Shown here in pieces: positions 44,432 through 53,506 of a stretch of 64,000 bases of DNA. A program made the position numbers and the translations under genes. The stretch spans positions 7,006,001 to 7,070,000 of the forward strand of contig NZ_CP036426.1 of NCBI RefSeq assembly GCF_007752535.1. The letters run 5' to 3'. Source of the DNA: Tautonia plasticadhaerens (GTDB taxonomy: Bacteria > Planctomycetota > Planctomycetia > Isosphaerales > Isosphaeraceae). A model generated the notes under the pieces. The model saw only the letters and a program-made list of their open reading frames with translations. It did not search any database and had not been told where the DNA came from. How positions within the stretch are numbered: the stretch's first letter is position 1; each line of letters begins with the position of its first letter.

Positions 44432-45991
44432 ATGAAGACGCCCTCCGAGAAGCAGGTCGCCGCCAACCGCCGCAACGCCCTCCGCTCCACCGGACCCAGG
44501 ACCGCCGCGGGCAAGCTCCGAAGCCGCCGCAACGGCCTGGTCCACGGGCTGGCCGCCGAGGTCGTCGTCCCCGAGGAGGACCGCGCCGCCTTCGAGGCCC
44601 AGCTCGCCCGCTGGGACCACGAGATGGGCCCGGCCAACGTCGTCGAGCGCCACCTCGCCCGCCGCGCCGCCGTCTGCTCGGTGAAGCTGGAGCGGATCGA
44701 GCGCGCCCGCGAGCAGACCCACCGAGAGGCGGCCTTGAAGGCCCTGGGCGACTGGGAGAAGCGTGGCCAGGCCCGGGCCCGCCGCAAGGCCCAGGATCTG
44801 GCCCGGGATCCCAGCAACACGGTGCTCGACCTGGAGGGGACGGCTTTCGGCTGCGACTGGCTGATCCGCCGGTGGCAATCGCTGGACGCCCCGCTGCAAC
44901 TGGGCCAGGGCTGGGACCAGCGGACGGTGCTGAGGGCGCAAGCGCTGCTCGGCTTCCCGGAGTGCTTGCCCGGCCCCGACGCGAATCGGGAGGTCCGACG
45001 GCTCTGGATCCTGGCCGCCGCCGCGTCGCCGACGCAGGTGACGGCGCTGCCCCGGTTGGAGGCCGAGGGATCGCTGCCCACCGAGCCAGCGCACGCCCGG
45101 GCCGCCCTGAGCCGGTTCGTGGCCGAGCAGGTGCGGCGGCTCGAAGGGTTGCGGGCCGAGTCCTGGGAGGAGGTGGAAGGGCCCGAGGGCCGGGCCATTG
45201 CGTTGCAGGCCGCGGCGGCCGACCCGTCGGGCGAGGGCCAGCTGATGCACCGCTACGAGGTGGCGGCCGACCGCGCGGCCAACGCCACCGTCCGGCTGTT
45301 CCTGAACCTGCGGGACCGTCGGCGCCGGGAGCTGCTGGAGCTGTCGAAGGAGGCCCGCCATAGCAGCATCCCCCGCGCCCCGGTGGGGGGCGGCTGGTGG
45401 TGCGAGGTCGACGCCGACCCGGCCCCGCCGGGTTTCGAGCGGATCGGCGCGGTCCCGACCGTCGCCGTCACCGATCTGGGGATCGACTCGGCCTCGGACA
45501 CCGCCCGGCCCGACCCGGACGTCCCGGAAGGTCCCGGGCCGAGGTCGCCGGCCTCCCCGGGCCCGTCGGCCGACCACGCCCCCGATCCGGCATTCCCCGG
45601 CCCGGTCTCCCGGGAGGAGACCGGGGGGTCCACTCCCTCCCCCGCCGCACCGAATCGCCCCGATCGGGTCGTCGCCCCGGCCCTCCCCGGCTCCGAAGCC
45701 CCCCCCACCGGCCCGTCGGGCGTCGCGGCTCCGGTCGCCGCGTCCCGGCCGGAGTCGGCCGGTGCGCCGAAGCGGAGCGAACCCAATTCGGCGGGCGAAT
45801 CCCAACCCAATTCCCGACGCAATCGCTTTCTCGACTCGATGTTGCGGAAACGCCCCGCCGACCCCGCCCCGGCCCCCGGCGCGCGCACCGGCCCGATCCC
45901 TCCCCCCGCCGGGCGCCCCGATCGGCCCCCGGTCGGGCCGTCCCGCCCGGGGGATCGGGGCCGGCCCCTGCCGGGGGAGGCCGGACGATGA
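44432..45991 (+). CDS. Planctomycete MKTPSEKQVAANRRNAL-type protein of unknown function
   Basis: 519 residues from ATG 44432. The N-terminus (MKTPSEKQVAANRRNALRST then GPRTAAGKLRSRRNGLVHGL) is the signature of a family found in many copies in planctomycete genomes; its basic, STGPRT-containing start recalls nucleic-acid binding. A helical middle (residues 45-330) follows, with DWEKRGQARARRKAQDLARD and FVAEQVRRLEGLRAESWEEV. The last 180 residues are proline-rich and disordered. No function is known. A truncated relative begins at 42352, and a shared 42-bp repeat lies upstream of both, suggesting duplication of the whole unit. Confidence 0.75.
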   Translation: MKTPSEKQVAANRRNALRSTGPRTAAGKLRSRRNGLVHGLAAEVVVPEEDRAAFEAQLARWDHEMGPANVVERHLARRAAVCSVKLERIERAREQTHREAALKALGDWEKRGQARARRKAQDLARDPSNTVLDLEGTAFGCDWLIRRWQSLDAPLQLGQGWDQRTVLRAQALLGFPECLPGPDANREVRRLWILAAAASPTQVTALPRLEAEGSLPTEPAHARAALSRFVAEQVRRLEGLRAESWEEVEGPEGRAIALQAAAADPSGEGQLMHRYEVAADRAANATVRLFLNLRDRRRRELLELSKEARHSSIPRAPVGGGWWCEVDADPAPPGFERIGAVPTVAVTDLGIDSASDTARPDPDVPEGPGPRSPASPGPSADHAPDPAFPGPVSREETGGSTPSPAAPNRPDRVVAPALPGSEAPPTGPSGVAAPVAASRPESAGAPKRSEPNSAGESQPNSRRNRFLDSMLRKRPADPAPAPGARTGPIPPPAGRPDRPPVGPSRPGDRGRPLPGEAGR

Positions 45992-46093
45992 CCCACGCAC
46001 CGCCAGCCCCCGATGGCCGGGCACCGGCCAGCCGGGCCCCCGGCCGCATCAGGCATCCGGCGCCTCGGCCCCGAACCGGGGCGTGTCGTCCGA

Positions 46094-47011
46094 TCAGGCG
46101 GAGACGCCTTCGGGGGCGGGCTCGGGGAGGAAGCCGGCCTCCTCGATCGCCCGGACGACCCGGCGCGTCGCCTCGGGGTCGAGTGAGGCCATCGGGCAGG
46201 GGAGCATGCGGTCGAGGAGCCCCCGGTGCCGGCAGCAGGCCTCCAGGCAGGCGAGCATCCCGCCGAAGGAGAGGGCCCGGGCGAGCCGGGTGAGCTGGTT
46301 CTGGAGCCGGAAGGCCCGGGCCTCGTCCCCGCCCCGGGCGGCGTCCCAGAGGGCGACGGTCAGCTCGGGGAAGGCGTTGCCGATCGCCGGGACGAAGCCG
46401 TCGGCGCCCAGCGCCGTGGAGGTGCCGATCAGGTCGGAGCCGTGCAGGTAGGTGAAGTCCCGCTCGCGACGGGCGGGGACGGTCCAGTCCTGGGTCCGGA
46501 AGAGGCTCGGGTTCACGTCCTTGACGCCGACGATCCGGGGGTGCTCGGCCAGGGTCCGGATCTGGTCGAAGCTGAGCTGGTTGCAGACCCAGGGGGCGTT
46601 GTAGATGACCAGCGGGCGGGCCAGCGCGTCGGCCAGGGCGTAGAAGTAGCCCATCACCTCGCCGCCGGAGAAGGGCTGGTACCAGGGCGGCAGCGCGGCG
46701 TAGTAGTCGAAGGGGAGGTCGTCGTGCCGGGAGGCGCGTTCGAGGGTCCGGCGGGTCCCCATGTCGGAGACGTTCAGCACGAGCGGGACCCGGCCGGCGT
46801 TGACCTCGACCACCGTCTCGGCCGCCGTCCGGGCGTCGGCGTCGGTGATCAGGTCGAACCGGGCGGTCGTGCCCATCACCCAGAGCCCGTGGACCCCGGA
46901 GTCGATCAGGAACCCGGCGAGCTTGCGGAGGGCGGCGGCGTCGATCGCGTCGTCGGGGCCGACGGGGGAGGCCAGCGGGGGGACGATGCCGTGCAGGTGG
47001 GGCAGTTCCAT
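46094..47011 (-). CDS. DHDPS/NAL-family class I aldolase
   Basis: 305 residues from ATG 47011. A TIM-barrel Schiff-base aldolase of the dihydrodipicolinate synthase / N-acetylneuraminate lyase superfamily. The Schiff-base lysine is K164 in IVGVKDVNP and the catalytic tyrosine Y137 in LVIYNAPW. The usual GTTGE loop is changed to GTTARFDL at about 47-54, so the pyruvate carboxylate contacts and likely substrate differ from DapA. It is isolated from lysine genes; a sugar-acid aldolase role is more likely than lysine synthesis (inference). Confidence 0.88.
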   Translation of the reverse strand: MELPHLHGIVPPLASPVGPDDAIDAAALRKLAGFLIDSGVHGLWVMGTTARFDLITDADARTAAETVVEVNAGRVPLVLNVSDMGTRRTLERASRHDDLPFDYYAALPPWYQPFSGGEVMGYFYALADALARPLVIYNAPWVCNQLSFDQIRTLAEHPRIVGVKDVNPSLFRTQDWTVPARRERDFTYLHGSDLIGTSTALGADGFVPAIGNAFPELTVALWDAARGGDEARAFRLQNQLTRLARALSFGGMLACLEACCRHRGLLDRMLPCPMASLDPEATRRVVRAIEEAGFLPEPAPEGVSA

Positions 47012-47391
47012 CGGGGGGGCTCCGGGCGGACCATGACGGCGGGGATGCGGGTGAGATCCGCCAGTATGACAGGCGGGTCGGCCGTCCGCCACGCCCCGGG
47101 GCGACGGCCCGGGGGGGCCGGCCGGGTGGGATCGGTCGGCCGGGCCGGGGTCGGGCCGGAAACGGTGATGTCGGGCCGCCCCGCCGGCCGAAGGAAGAGC
47201 TGTCGTCGAACGGCGAGTCGCCCCGCCGGTGGATCCGGGGGGCGGGCTCGGCCGCACCCTCGTTCCCGGCGGCCGGGCGGGGACGTCGCCCGATCGCCTC
47301 GAGGCCGTCATCCCGGAGCCGCGCCGGCCCGACTCGTCGGGGCCGGGTCCGCTCCCCGGGACGATCCGACCCGCTCGGAGGAGGAGATCCG
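47012..47391. other. Divergent intergenic region, 380 bases
   Basis: Very GC-rich spacer between the aldolase gene and a small plus-strand gene. No RNA gene or repeat was recognised. GGAGGAGATCCG directly before 47392 is a strong ribosome binding site for the small gene. Confidence 0.35.
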
Positions 47392-47625
47392 ATGCCCACT
47401 CCCCGACTTCGTATCTATCCCCGCCCCCAGGACGAGCCCGAGGTCGAGGCCGAGTCGGCCTCCCCGGGCCGGCCGATCCGGCTGTCGGACCTCTACCCGC
47501 TGCTGGCCCAGGCCTATCGGGACAACTTCGTCTGGCTCCGGGACTTCGAGGAGGACGAGCTGCTCGTCAGCAACGACCTGTTCGAGGTGGTCCGCGCCTT
47601 CTCGGACTACCGGCCCTCGGCCTGA
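47392..47625 (+). CDS. Small conserved-looking protein, 77 residues
   Basis: ATG 47392 is preceded by GGAGGAG at ideal distance. The charged N-terminus (RIYPRPQDEPEVEAES) leads to a compact part IRLSDLYPLLAQAYRDNFVW and FEEDELLVSNDLFEVVRAFS. There is no membrane segment or known motif. The strong ribosome binding site and well-structured helical part support a genuine gene. The STAS gene follows 174 bases later on the same strand, but nothing links them functionally. Confidence 0.6.
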   Translation: MPTPRLRIYPRPQDEPEVEAESASPGRPIRLSDLYPLLAQAYRDNFVWLRDFEEDELLVSNDLFEVVRAFSDYRPSA

Positions 47626-47799
47626 GGGGCGTCGGCCCCCGGGCCCGCCGGGGGGGCGGCGCGGCCCCTCGCAGGCCGATCGGGCCGGGGCTCCCCTTGT
47701 ACCGGACGCCCCGGGGTCCTAGGCTGGAATGGGGCGATCCGGCGCGATGGTCATCGCGATCGTCCGCCCCACCGGGCCCCCGGCAGGTAGCACCACGAG

Positions 47800-48174
47800 A
47801 TGACGGCCACCAACCCCGAGGACGGGTTCACGATCGAGCGGCGGGGCGATGTCCTGATCATCATCCCCGCCCCCCGGCTCGAGGACCTCGACCTGTCGAC
47901 CTCCGACGCGGTCAGCCAACTACTGCTGGCCCCCATCACCCAGGATCCCATGCCGCTGGTGATCGTCGACCTCGAAGGGGTCGACTACTTCGGCTCCAGC
48001 TTCCTGAGCCTGCTGCTGCGCTGCTGGAAGTCGGTCCTGGTCAAGGGCGGCCAGATGGTCCTGGCCGGCGTGTCCACCCGGGCGAGGGAATTGCTGCGGA
48101 TCACCTCCCTCGACATCGTCTGGCCGATGTACGCCAGCCGGGCCGAGGCCATGGCCGCCCTGCAGAGCGACTGA
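47800..48174 (+). CDS. STAS-domain anti-sigma factor antagonist-like protein
   Basis: 124 residues forming one STAS domain. IERRGDVLIIIPAPRLEDLD is the first strand pair and LVIVDLEGVDYFGSSFLSLL holds the phospho-acceptor region, with S66 or S67 as candidate phosphoserine; GQMVLAGVSTRARELL closes the fold. Such proteins bind anti-sigma kinases in partner-switching systems and are reset by SpoIIE/RsbU phosphatases like that at 19958-21709. No anti-sigma kinase is seen in the window. Confidence 0.9.
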   Translation: MTATNPEDGFTIERRGDVLIIIPAPRLEDLDLSTSDAVSQLLLAPITQDPMPLVIVDLEGVDYFGSSFLSLLLRCWKSVLVKGGQMVLAGVSTRARELLRITSLDIVWPMYASRAEAMAALQSD

Positions 48175-48278
48175 TCGCCCGGCCCGCCTCGACCTCGGTT
48201 GACGGGTGGCGGGGCGGCGCCGATGATGGGATCCGGGAGGATCGATCGCCTCGGGGAGGGCCTGACCGCCGCGCCGCC

Positions 48279-49229
48279 ATGGGAATCTACGACCGCGACT
48301 ACATCCAGGACCAGCCGGGCGGGTTCGGGGCCCTGTTCGCCGGCGGCTCGGCCGTCAAGACGCTGATCCTGATCAACGTCGCGGTCTTCCTGCTGGGCTG
48401 GATCGGCGGCCCGCCGATGCAGGCGTTCTACCAGGATTTCCTGGCCGCCCGCAGCGACGCCATCTTCCGCCAATTCCAGATCTGGCAGCTGGTCACCTAC
48501 GCCTTCGTCCACTTCGAGCTGTTCCACATCCTCTGGAACATGCTCTTCCTCTGGTTCGTCGGCCGGGAGCTGGAGGGGATTTACGGCCCCCGGGAATTCC
48601 TCCGGATGTACCTGACCGCCGCGGTGGTGGCCGGCCTCTGCTGGGCGGTCCTCGACCAGGCCAAGGGGGGCGGCCAGGTGCCGATGCTGGGCGCCTCCGG
48701 GGCGGTGGCCGCCGCGCTGTTCATCTACGTCCTGTACTACCCGCACCGCGAGATCCTGCTCTTCTTCATCCTGCCGGTGCCGATGTGGCTCTTCGCCATC
48801 ATCTTCTTCGGCCGGGACCTGCTCGGGCTGCTTCAGAGCTTCCAGGGCCTCGACACCCGCCCGGTCGCCTTCGCCGCGCACCTGAGCGGGGCCGGCTACG
48901 GGCTCCTGTACAAGACCTACGACCTGCGATGGTCCCGGCTGCTCGCCGGCTGGGGGCGTGGCCGCCGCCCGAGGCTCCGCGTGTTCTCCCCCGAGCCCCG
49001 GCCCCGGAGGCCCTCCCGGACCGGGGCGGCCGCCCCGGCCCGGTCCGAGGCCGGCGCCCGGCCCACCCCCTCGGGGATCTTCCCCGACGAGCACCTCGAC
49101 GCCAGGCTCGACGAGATCCTCGCCAAGATCGCCCGGGAGGGCCGTTCCGGGCTGACCGAGGAGGAGAACCGGATCCTCCAGGAGGCCAGCGAGCGGGCCC
49201 GCAACCGCCGGGGCGGACGACTCCGATGA
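48279..49229 (+). CDS. Rhomboid-family intramembrane serine protease
   Basis: 316 residues from ATG 48279. Six hydrophobic segments lie within residues 25-210. The catalytic serine is S140 in PMLGASGAVAAAL (GxSG) and the histidine H201 in AFAAHLSGAGYG. FVHFELFHILWNMLFLWFVG (H-x-x-x-N region) forms the oxyanion part. It cleaves membrane-spanning substrates within the bilayer. The C-terminal 100 residues are a basic, proline-rich linker ending in a short helix (LDARLDEILAKIAREG then LTEEENRILQEASER). The stop overlaps the GNAT start as ATGA. Confidence 0.93.
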   Translation: MGIYDRDYIQDQPGGFGALFAGGSAVKTLILINVAVFLLGWIGGPPMQAFYQDFLAARSDAIFRQFQIWQLVTYAFVHFELFHILWNMLFLWFVGRELEGIYGPREFLRMYLTAAVVAGLCWAVLDQAKGGGQVPMLGASGAVAAALFIYVLYYPHREILLFFILPVPMWLFAIIFFGRDLLGLLQSFQGLDTRPVAFAAHLSGAGYGLLYKTYDLRWSRLLAGWGRGRRPRLRVFSPEPRPRRPSRTGAAAPARSEAGARPTPSGIFPDEHLDARLDEILAKIAREGRSGLTEEENRILQEASERARNRRGGRLR

Positions 49230-49729
49230 GCCACCCCGGCCCGACTTCCCCCTCGCCCCTGGTCCGGGACGCCCGCCCCGCCGACCGACAGGTGATCGTC
49301 GCCCACAACCTCGCCCTGGCCCGGGAGACGGAGTCGAAGGAGTTGGACCCCTGCGTACTGACGCTGGGGGTCGAGCGGGCCCTGGACGAGCCGGATCGCC
49401 TCCGCTACTGGGTCGCCGAGGTCGACGGCCGGGTCGTCGGCCAGTCGGCCGTCAGCCGGGAGTGGAGCGACTGGCGGTGCGGCTGGATCTGGTGGTTCCA
49501 GTCGGTCTACGTCGTCCCGGAGGCCCGGGGCCTCGGCGTCTTCCGGGCGCTCCACCGCCACATCCGGGACGTGGCCCGGTCGTCGACCGAGGTGATCGGG
49601 CTCCGCCTCTACGTCGAGCGGGAGAACCACCGGGCCCAGTCCACCTACCGGGCCCTCGGCATGCAGCCCGGCGGCTACCTGGTCTATGAGGAGTTCTGGC
49701 CCGACCGGGGGGGGCCACCCCGGGCGTGA
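49226..49729 (+). CDS. GNAT family N-acetyltransferase
   Basis: 167 residues, start ATG 49226 overlapping the rhomboid stop. One GNAT domain: VRDARPADRQVIVAHNLALA (strand 1 and helix 1), YWVAEVDGRVVGQSAVSREW, WFQSVYVVPEARGLGVFRAL where the acetyl-CoA pyrophosphate loop is ARGLGVF (usually RxxGxG/A), and LRLYVERENHRAQSTYRALG (motif B). The substrate is unknown. Translational coupling to the rhomboid gene is clear; functional coupling is not. Confidence 0.9.
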   Translation: MSHPGPTSPSPLVRDARPADRQVIVAHNLALARETESKELDPCVLTLGVERALDEPDRLRYWVAEVDGRVVGQSAVSREWSDWRCGWIWWFQSVYVVPEARGLGVFRALHRHIRDVARSSTEVIGLRLYVERENHRAQSTYRALGMQPGGYLVYEEFWPDRGGPPRA

Positions 49730-49750
49730 TCGGCCCGACCGATCGGGTCG

Positions 49751-50794
49751 TCAGTCCCGGCCGTGGCTGAGGGCGGCCCAGCGGTGGAGCAGATCCCGGG
49801 CCTTCCCGGAGTCGATCGCCTCGGCCGCCTTCGACGCCCCCTCGGCCGGCCCCCCCGCCAGCCCGGCGACGACCAGGGCCGACGCGGCGTTGGCGAGGAT
49901 GACGTGGCGGGCGGGGCCGACCTCGCAGTCGAGGGCCCGACGGATGCGGTCGGCGCTGTCGGACGGGTCGGCCACCCGAAGCGCCTCGGCCCGGACTGCG
50001 GGGAGCCCGAACTGCTCCGGGAGCCAGGTCCGGGGCTCGACGTAACCGCCCTCGACCCAGAGCACCCGGGTCGGCCCCGAGAGGCCGACCTCATCCAGCC
50101 CCTCCGGCCCGGTCACGACCGCCGCCCGCGTCACCCCCAGCCGGGCCAGCGCCGAGGCCATCAGCCCGGCGAGCCGGTCGTTCGGCACCCCGACGAGCTG
50201 GAATTCCGGCCGGGTCGGATTGGCCAGCGGGCCGACCAGGTTGAACAGGGTCCGGAAGGGCAGTTGCCTGCGGACCCCCGCCGCGTGCCGCAGGGCCGGA
50301 TGGAAGCTGGGGGCGAAGAGGAAGGCGATGCCCAGCTCCTCCAGGCATCGCGTCAGCACCTCGGGCCCGGGGTCGATCGCCACCCCGAGGCGTTCGAGCA
50401 CGTCCGAGCTGCCCGAGACCCCCGAGGCCGACCGATTCCCGTGCTTCGCCACCACCGCACCGGCGGCCGCCGAGACGATCGCCGCCGCCGTCGAGACGTT
50501 GACCGAGGCGGCCCCATCCCCCCCGGTCCCGCAGGTGTCGAGGACCGGCCGCCTCGGGGAGTCGAGCGGCCTCATCCGGTCCCGGACCGCCTGGACGGCC
50601 CCGGCCAGCTCGTCCTCGGTCTCCCCTTTCACCTTCAGCCCGGCGAGGAAGGCGGCGATGCCGACCTCCGCAGCACGGCCGTCGACGATCTCACCCACCG
50701 CGTCCCGGGCCTGTTCGATCGAGAGCGACCCCGACTCGCCGAGGGTCGCCAGGGCGATCGTCAAGGGGCCGCGGTCGGGGAGGGTGCTCGGCAC
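49751..50794 (-). CDS. trpD: Anthranilate phosphoribosyltransferase TrpD
   Basis: 347 residues from GTG 50794, with CGAGG upstream. The enzyme couples anthranilate to PRPP in tryptophan synthesis. The signature LDTCGTGGDG lies at about 85-94, NVSTAAAIVSAAAG at 99-112, KHGNRSASGVSGSSDVLERL at 117-136, FLFAPSFHPALRHAAGVRRQ and RTLFNLVGPLANPTRPE further on. Length and motifs are standard. It lies 60 bases after an HtrA-type protease gene on the same strand and away from other trp genes. Confidence 0.96.
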   Translation of the reverse strand: MPSTLPDRGPLTIALATLGESGSLSIEQARDAVGEIVDGRAAEVGIAAFLAGLKVKGETEDELAGAVQAVRDRMRPLDSPRRPVLDTCGTGGDGAASVNVSTAAAIVSAAAGAVVAKHGNRSASGVSGSSDVLERLGVAIDPGPEVLTRCLEELGIAFLFAPSFHPALRHAAGVRRQLPFRTLFNLVGPLANPTRPEFQLVGVPNDRLAGLMASALARLGVTRAAVVTGPEGLDEVGLSGPTRVLWVEGGYVEPRTWLPEQFGLPAVRAEALRVADPSDSADRIRRALDCEVGPARHVILANAASALVVAGLAGGPAEGASKAAEAIDSGKARDLLHRWAALSHGRD

Positions 50795-50854
50795 GGCGTC
50801 GGGCCTCGGGGCGGGCGGGGCTCGGGAGGGGAGGGCCGGACGGTCGCCGGGCCC

Positions 50855-52093
50855 TCAAGGGCGGACGAGATAGCCCTCGGGGTTGGTCGATGGGGGAGCG
50901 GGGCGGTGACGCGGGGAGGTCAGTTGGTCGAAGTCGGCGACCTGGACCCGGACGGTCACCAGCTCCCCTCCTCGGTTGACCACGAGTTCCACGGCCTCGC
51001 CGATCGGGGTGGTGGACACCATGTTGATCAGGTGCCAGGTGTTGTTCACCGGGGTCTCATTGAAACGGACGATCACGTCTCCCTGCTGGATCCCGCTCTG
51101 CTTGGCCGGCGAGTCCTCGGCGACGGCCGAGATGCGAGTCCCCCGGGGTCGATCCAGTCCGAACCGCTCGTAGTCCTCCGGGAAGACATCCTGCAACGAG
51201 ATGCCGATCGCCCCCCGGCGCACCTTGCCGGTGTTGATTAGCTGCTCCATCGCCCAGCGGGCGAGGTTGATCGGGATGCTGTAACCCACCCCCTCGTTGC
51301 CGCCGCCGTGGGAGGCGATGGCCGTGTTGATGCCGACCACCTCGCCCCGAAGGTTGACCAGCGGGCCCCCCGAGTTGCCGGGGTTGATGGCCGCGTCCGT
51401 CTGCAGGAAGTCCTGATTCTGGACGCCGCTGTCGTAGAGGTCTCGCTCCTGACGACCCCGGGCGCTGATGATCCCCTGGCTGACCGAGTGGGTCAGCCCG
51501 AACGGGCTGCCGACGGCCAGCACCCAGGTGCCGGGCAGCGCCTCGTCGCTGTCCCCGAGCCGGGCGACCGGGAGGTCATCGACCGGCAACTCCAGGACGG
51601 CCACGTCCGAGTCCTCGTCCCGATGGATCGCCTGGGGGCGGATCAGTCGGCCGTCGTGGAGGTTGATGTGGATGTCGGCCGGGTCGGCGCCGCTGATCAC
51701 GTGGTTGTTCGTCAACACGAACAGCCCGGGGCGGGAGTCCGATCGGACGATCACCCCCGATCCGCTCTCTTCGTAGGTCCGACGGGTCCGACCTTCCTCC
51801 GTCACGTCCTTCTTCAACGCGACGATGTGGACCACGGCCCGGGAGACGACCTTGGAGACCAGCTCGAAGGTCCGGTTGACTTGATAGAACTGCTCATACT
51901 GCCGGGAGAGGCTCTGGTAGATCGCCTCCTCCGAATGCTCCAGCCCCTCGACCCCCTCGGCGGTGCCCGCCTCTCCTTCCCCGGCGCGAGCCGGCCCGGC
52001 CGAGAGCGAGGCGGGCCGATTCGCGGCCAGGCCGAGGCCGAAACCGGCCGCGAGCATCAGCAGGAAGGCCGAGGCGCTGGCGAATCGGGGCAT
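50855..52093 (-). CDS. HtrA/DegP-type serine protease with PDZ domain
   Basis: 412 residues from ATG 52093 (GAGGAG upstream). An N-terminal hydrophobic segment (SAFLLMLAAGFGLGLA) is signal or anchor. The chymotrypsin-fold domain (about 75-300) carries the triad H131 (LTNNHVISGA), D163 (EDSDVAVLEL) and S241 (INPGNSGGPLVNL). One PDZ domain follows (about 305-390; ISAVAEDSPAKQSGIQQGDV). The protease degrades or senses misfolded envelope proteins. A helical segment before the protease (IYQSLSRQYEQFYQVNRTFE) may mediate oligomer contacts. Only one PDZ is present, as in DegS-like proteins. Confidence 0.94.
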   Translation of the reverse strand: MPRFASASAFLLMLAAGFGLGLAANRPASLSAGPARAGEGEAGTAEGVEGLEHSEEAIYQSLSRQYEQFYQVNRTFELVSKVVSRAVVHIVALKKDVTEEGRTRRTYEESGSGVIVRSDSRPGLFVLTNNHVISGADPADIHINLHDGRLIRPQAIHRDEDSDVAVLELPVDDLPVARLGDSDEALPGTWVLAVGSPFGLTHSVSQGIISARGRQERDLYDSGVQNQDFLQTDAAINPGNSGGPLVNLRGEVVGINTAIASHGGGNEGVGYSIPINLARWAMEQLINTGKVRRGAIGISLQDVFPEDYERFGLDRPRGTRISAVAEDSPAKQSGIQQGDVIVRFNETPVNNTWHLINMVSTTPIGEAVELVVNRGGELVTVRVQVADFDQLTSPRHRPAPPSTNPEGYLVRP

Positions 52094-52292
52094 GATCGGA
52101 CGACTCCTCGGTCGACGAGGACGATCGGGGCGGACGATGCCCGAAGCAGGGGAGGGCATGGGCGGGATCCGTCCCCCCGTTCCCACCCGGGCCGCGTCGG
52201 TTCACGCAGTAGTATATCCCGCGCGGCGCGGCGGAGTCAAAGCAGCGAAGTCGGGGGGACATCCGAACCCTGTCGGTCCCGGCCCTCGGGAC

Positions 52293-52331
52293 GAAAAACG
52301 GGCGTCACGCCGGGGTTGCGGCGTCACGCCC
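52293..52331 (-). terminator. Intrinsic terminator after the DksA/TraR-type gene
   Basis: On the minus strand a stem GGGCGTGACGCC / GGCGTGACGCCC (one mismatch in 12) with an 8-nt loop is followed directly by GTTTTTCG. It lies 48 bases after the stop of the gene ending at 52379 and before the protease start, so it should end that transcript. Confidence 0.78.
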
Positions 52332-52378
52332 GAATCCTGGTCCGACGCCGGCCGGGGCGGCCGGCCCGCGGGGGCGGG

Positions 52379-52858
52379 TCAGCGGCCCGACTCGCTCATG
52401 TCCATCTCATAGTCGCTGAGGTTGATGTGACGATCCCCCTCGTCGAAGTGGCGATCGGAGATGTCGGCCCAGCGATAATCGATGGCGCGGCTCATCCCGC
52501 TGTGGCCCATCCGCTCCTGCTCCCGCTGGCAGTCGATGCAGGAACTGGTGTAGGGCAGGGCGTTGAGCCGGGCGACGGCGATCTTGCCGTTGCAGAACTC
52601 GCACTGGCCGTAATTCCCCTCGCCCATGCGGTGCAGGGCGTGCTCGATCTGGGCCAGCTCCCTGCTCTCGATCTCGGCAATCTGGGAACTGATCTCCTCA
52701 TTAGCCGAATCCACGGCCGCGTCGACCGAGTCGCCGACGTCATTCATCGCCCGGAGCGCGTTGAGGGAGTCGAGGTCGCCCGCCAAGGCTTTCCGCAAGG
52801 CGTCGCGACGGACGACCAATCGCGAATGGAGTCGAAGCAGCGCGTCTTTACGGGCCAT
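52379..52858 (-). CDS. TraR/DksA-type zinc-finger protein
   Basis: 159 residues, ATG 52858 with GGAGGT upstream. A long N-terminal helical hairpin (about 1-80) with MNDVGDSVDAAVDSANEEIS precedes a four-cysteine zinc finger: C86 and C89 in GQCEFCNGKI, C107 and C110 in SSCIDCQREQ. DksA-like proteins insert the coiled coil into the RNA polymerase secondary channel. The acidic tip motif of true DksA (DxxDxA) may correspond to DVGDSVDAA, so regulatory activity is plausible. The C-terminal 45 residues (IDYRWADISDRHFDEGDRHI) are an extension not found in DksA. Confidence 0.9.
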   Translation of the reverse strand: MARKDALLRLHSRLVVRRDALRKALAGDLDSLNALRAMNDVGDSVDAAVDSANEEISSQIAEIESRELAQIEHALHRMGEGNYGQCEFCNGKIAVARLNALPYTSSCIDCQREQERMGHSGMSRAIDYRWADISDRHFDEGDRHINLSDYEMDMSESGR

Positions 52859-53506
52859 GACACACCTCCAGATGTTCGTCGCGAGCGGGCGGAACGATCC
52901 GCGGTTGCCTCGCCGAGACCGGTCAGGGGTTTAGACAGAGGATCGGTCGAGTTCGTTTCGTTCGATGGTGGCTCGACCCGGCGGTCCCCGACCCCCGGGG
53001 TCGGCCGGATCGACCGGGGTCTCCCCAGACGAACGGCCCGATGATGCTTGAGGTGACGTTCCGCAATCCGGCGGCGAAGCCTAGCACATTCTGCGGCCCG
53101 GGCAAGCAGCCCGATGCGACTCGTCACCACCCGCTGGGAATACTACGTCGAGGCGGGACGAAGGTTTGTCGGTTTCCCCGAAAAACTTCGAACCCGGGGG
53201 GGACTCACCCCCGTCGGGATGGGGGCATCCCGTGGAATCCGGCTGAAGCGTCCCGACGGTCTCCTGTATGTCGCAAGTAGGGTGCCACCGGCGACAGGGG
53301 AGGGGAAGATCGGGAGGGATCTCGTTGCGGGGGGCCGACCGGTCCGCCTGGCGGCGTCCCGATCGGAGGCCTGGCAGGGAGAGCCCGATTAACTTATCGA
53401 AATGACGAGGGCCTGGCGAGGGGGTACTGGGGAAAAATTTTCAAGCCCAAAACCGGGGGCCCACCGGCGGAGGGCCGTCGCCCCGAACCCCGGGGGCGGA
53501 GATTCG
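52859..53506. other. Intergenic stretch, about 650 bases
   Basis: Between two minus-strand genes. Short plus-strand frames (for example 53114-53392) have no ribosome binding site or motif. An AT-richer patch at 53385-53445 lies beyond the 3' end of the gene ending at 53507. No RNA gene, repeat or clear terminator was recognised. Confidence 0.4.

Noticed and set aside
53114-53392. A 92-residue plus-strand frame between the DksA-type and zinc-ribbon genes
   Set aside because: No ribosome binding site, no motif and irregular composition; probably non-coding.
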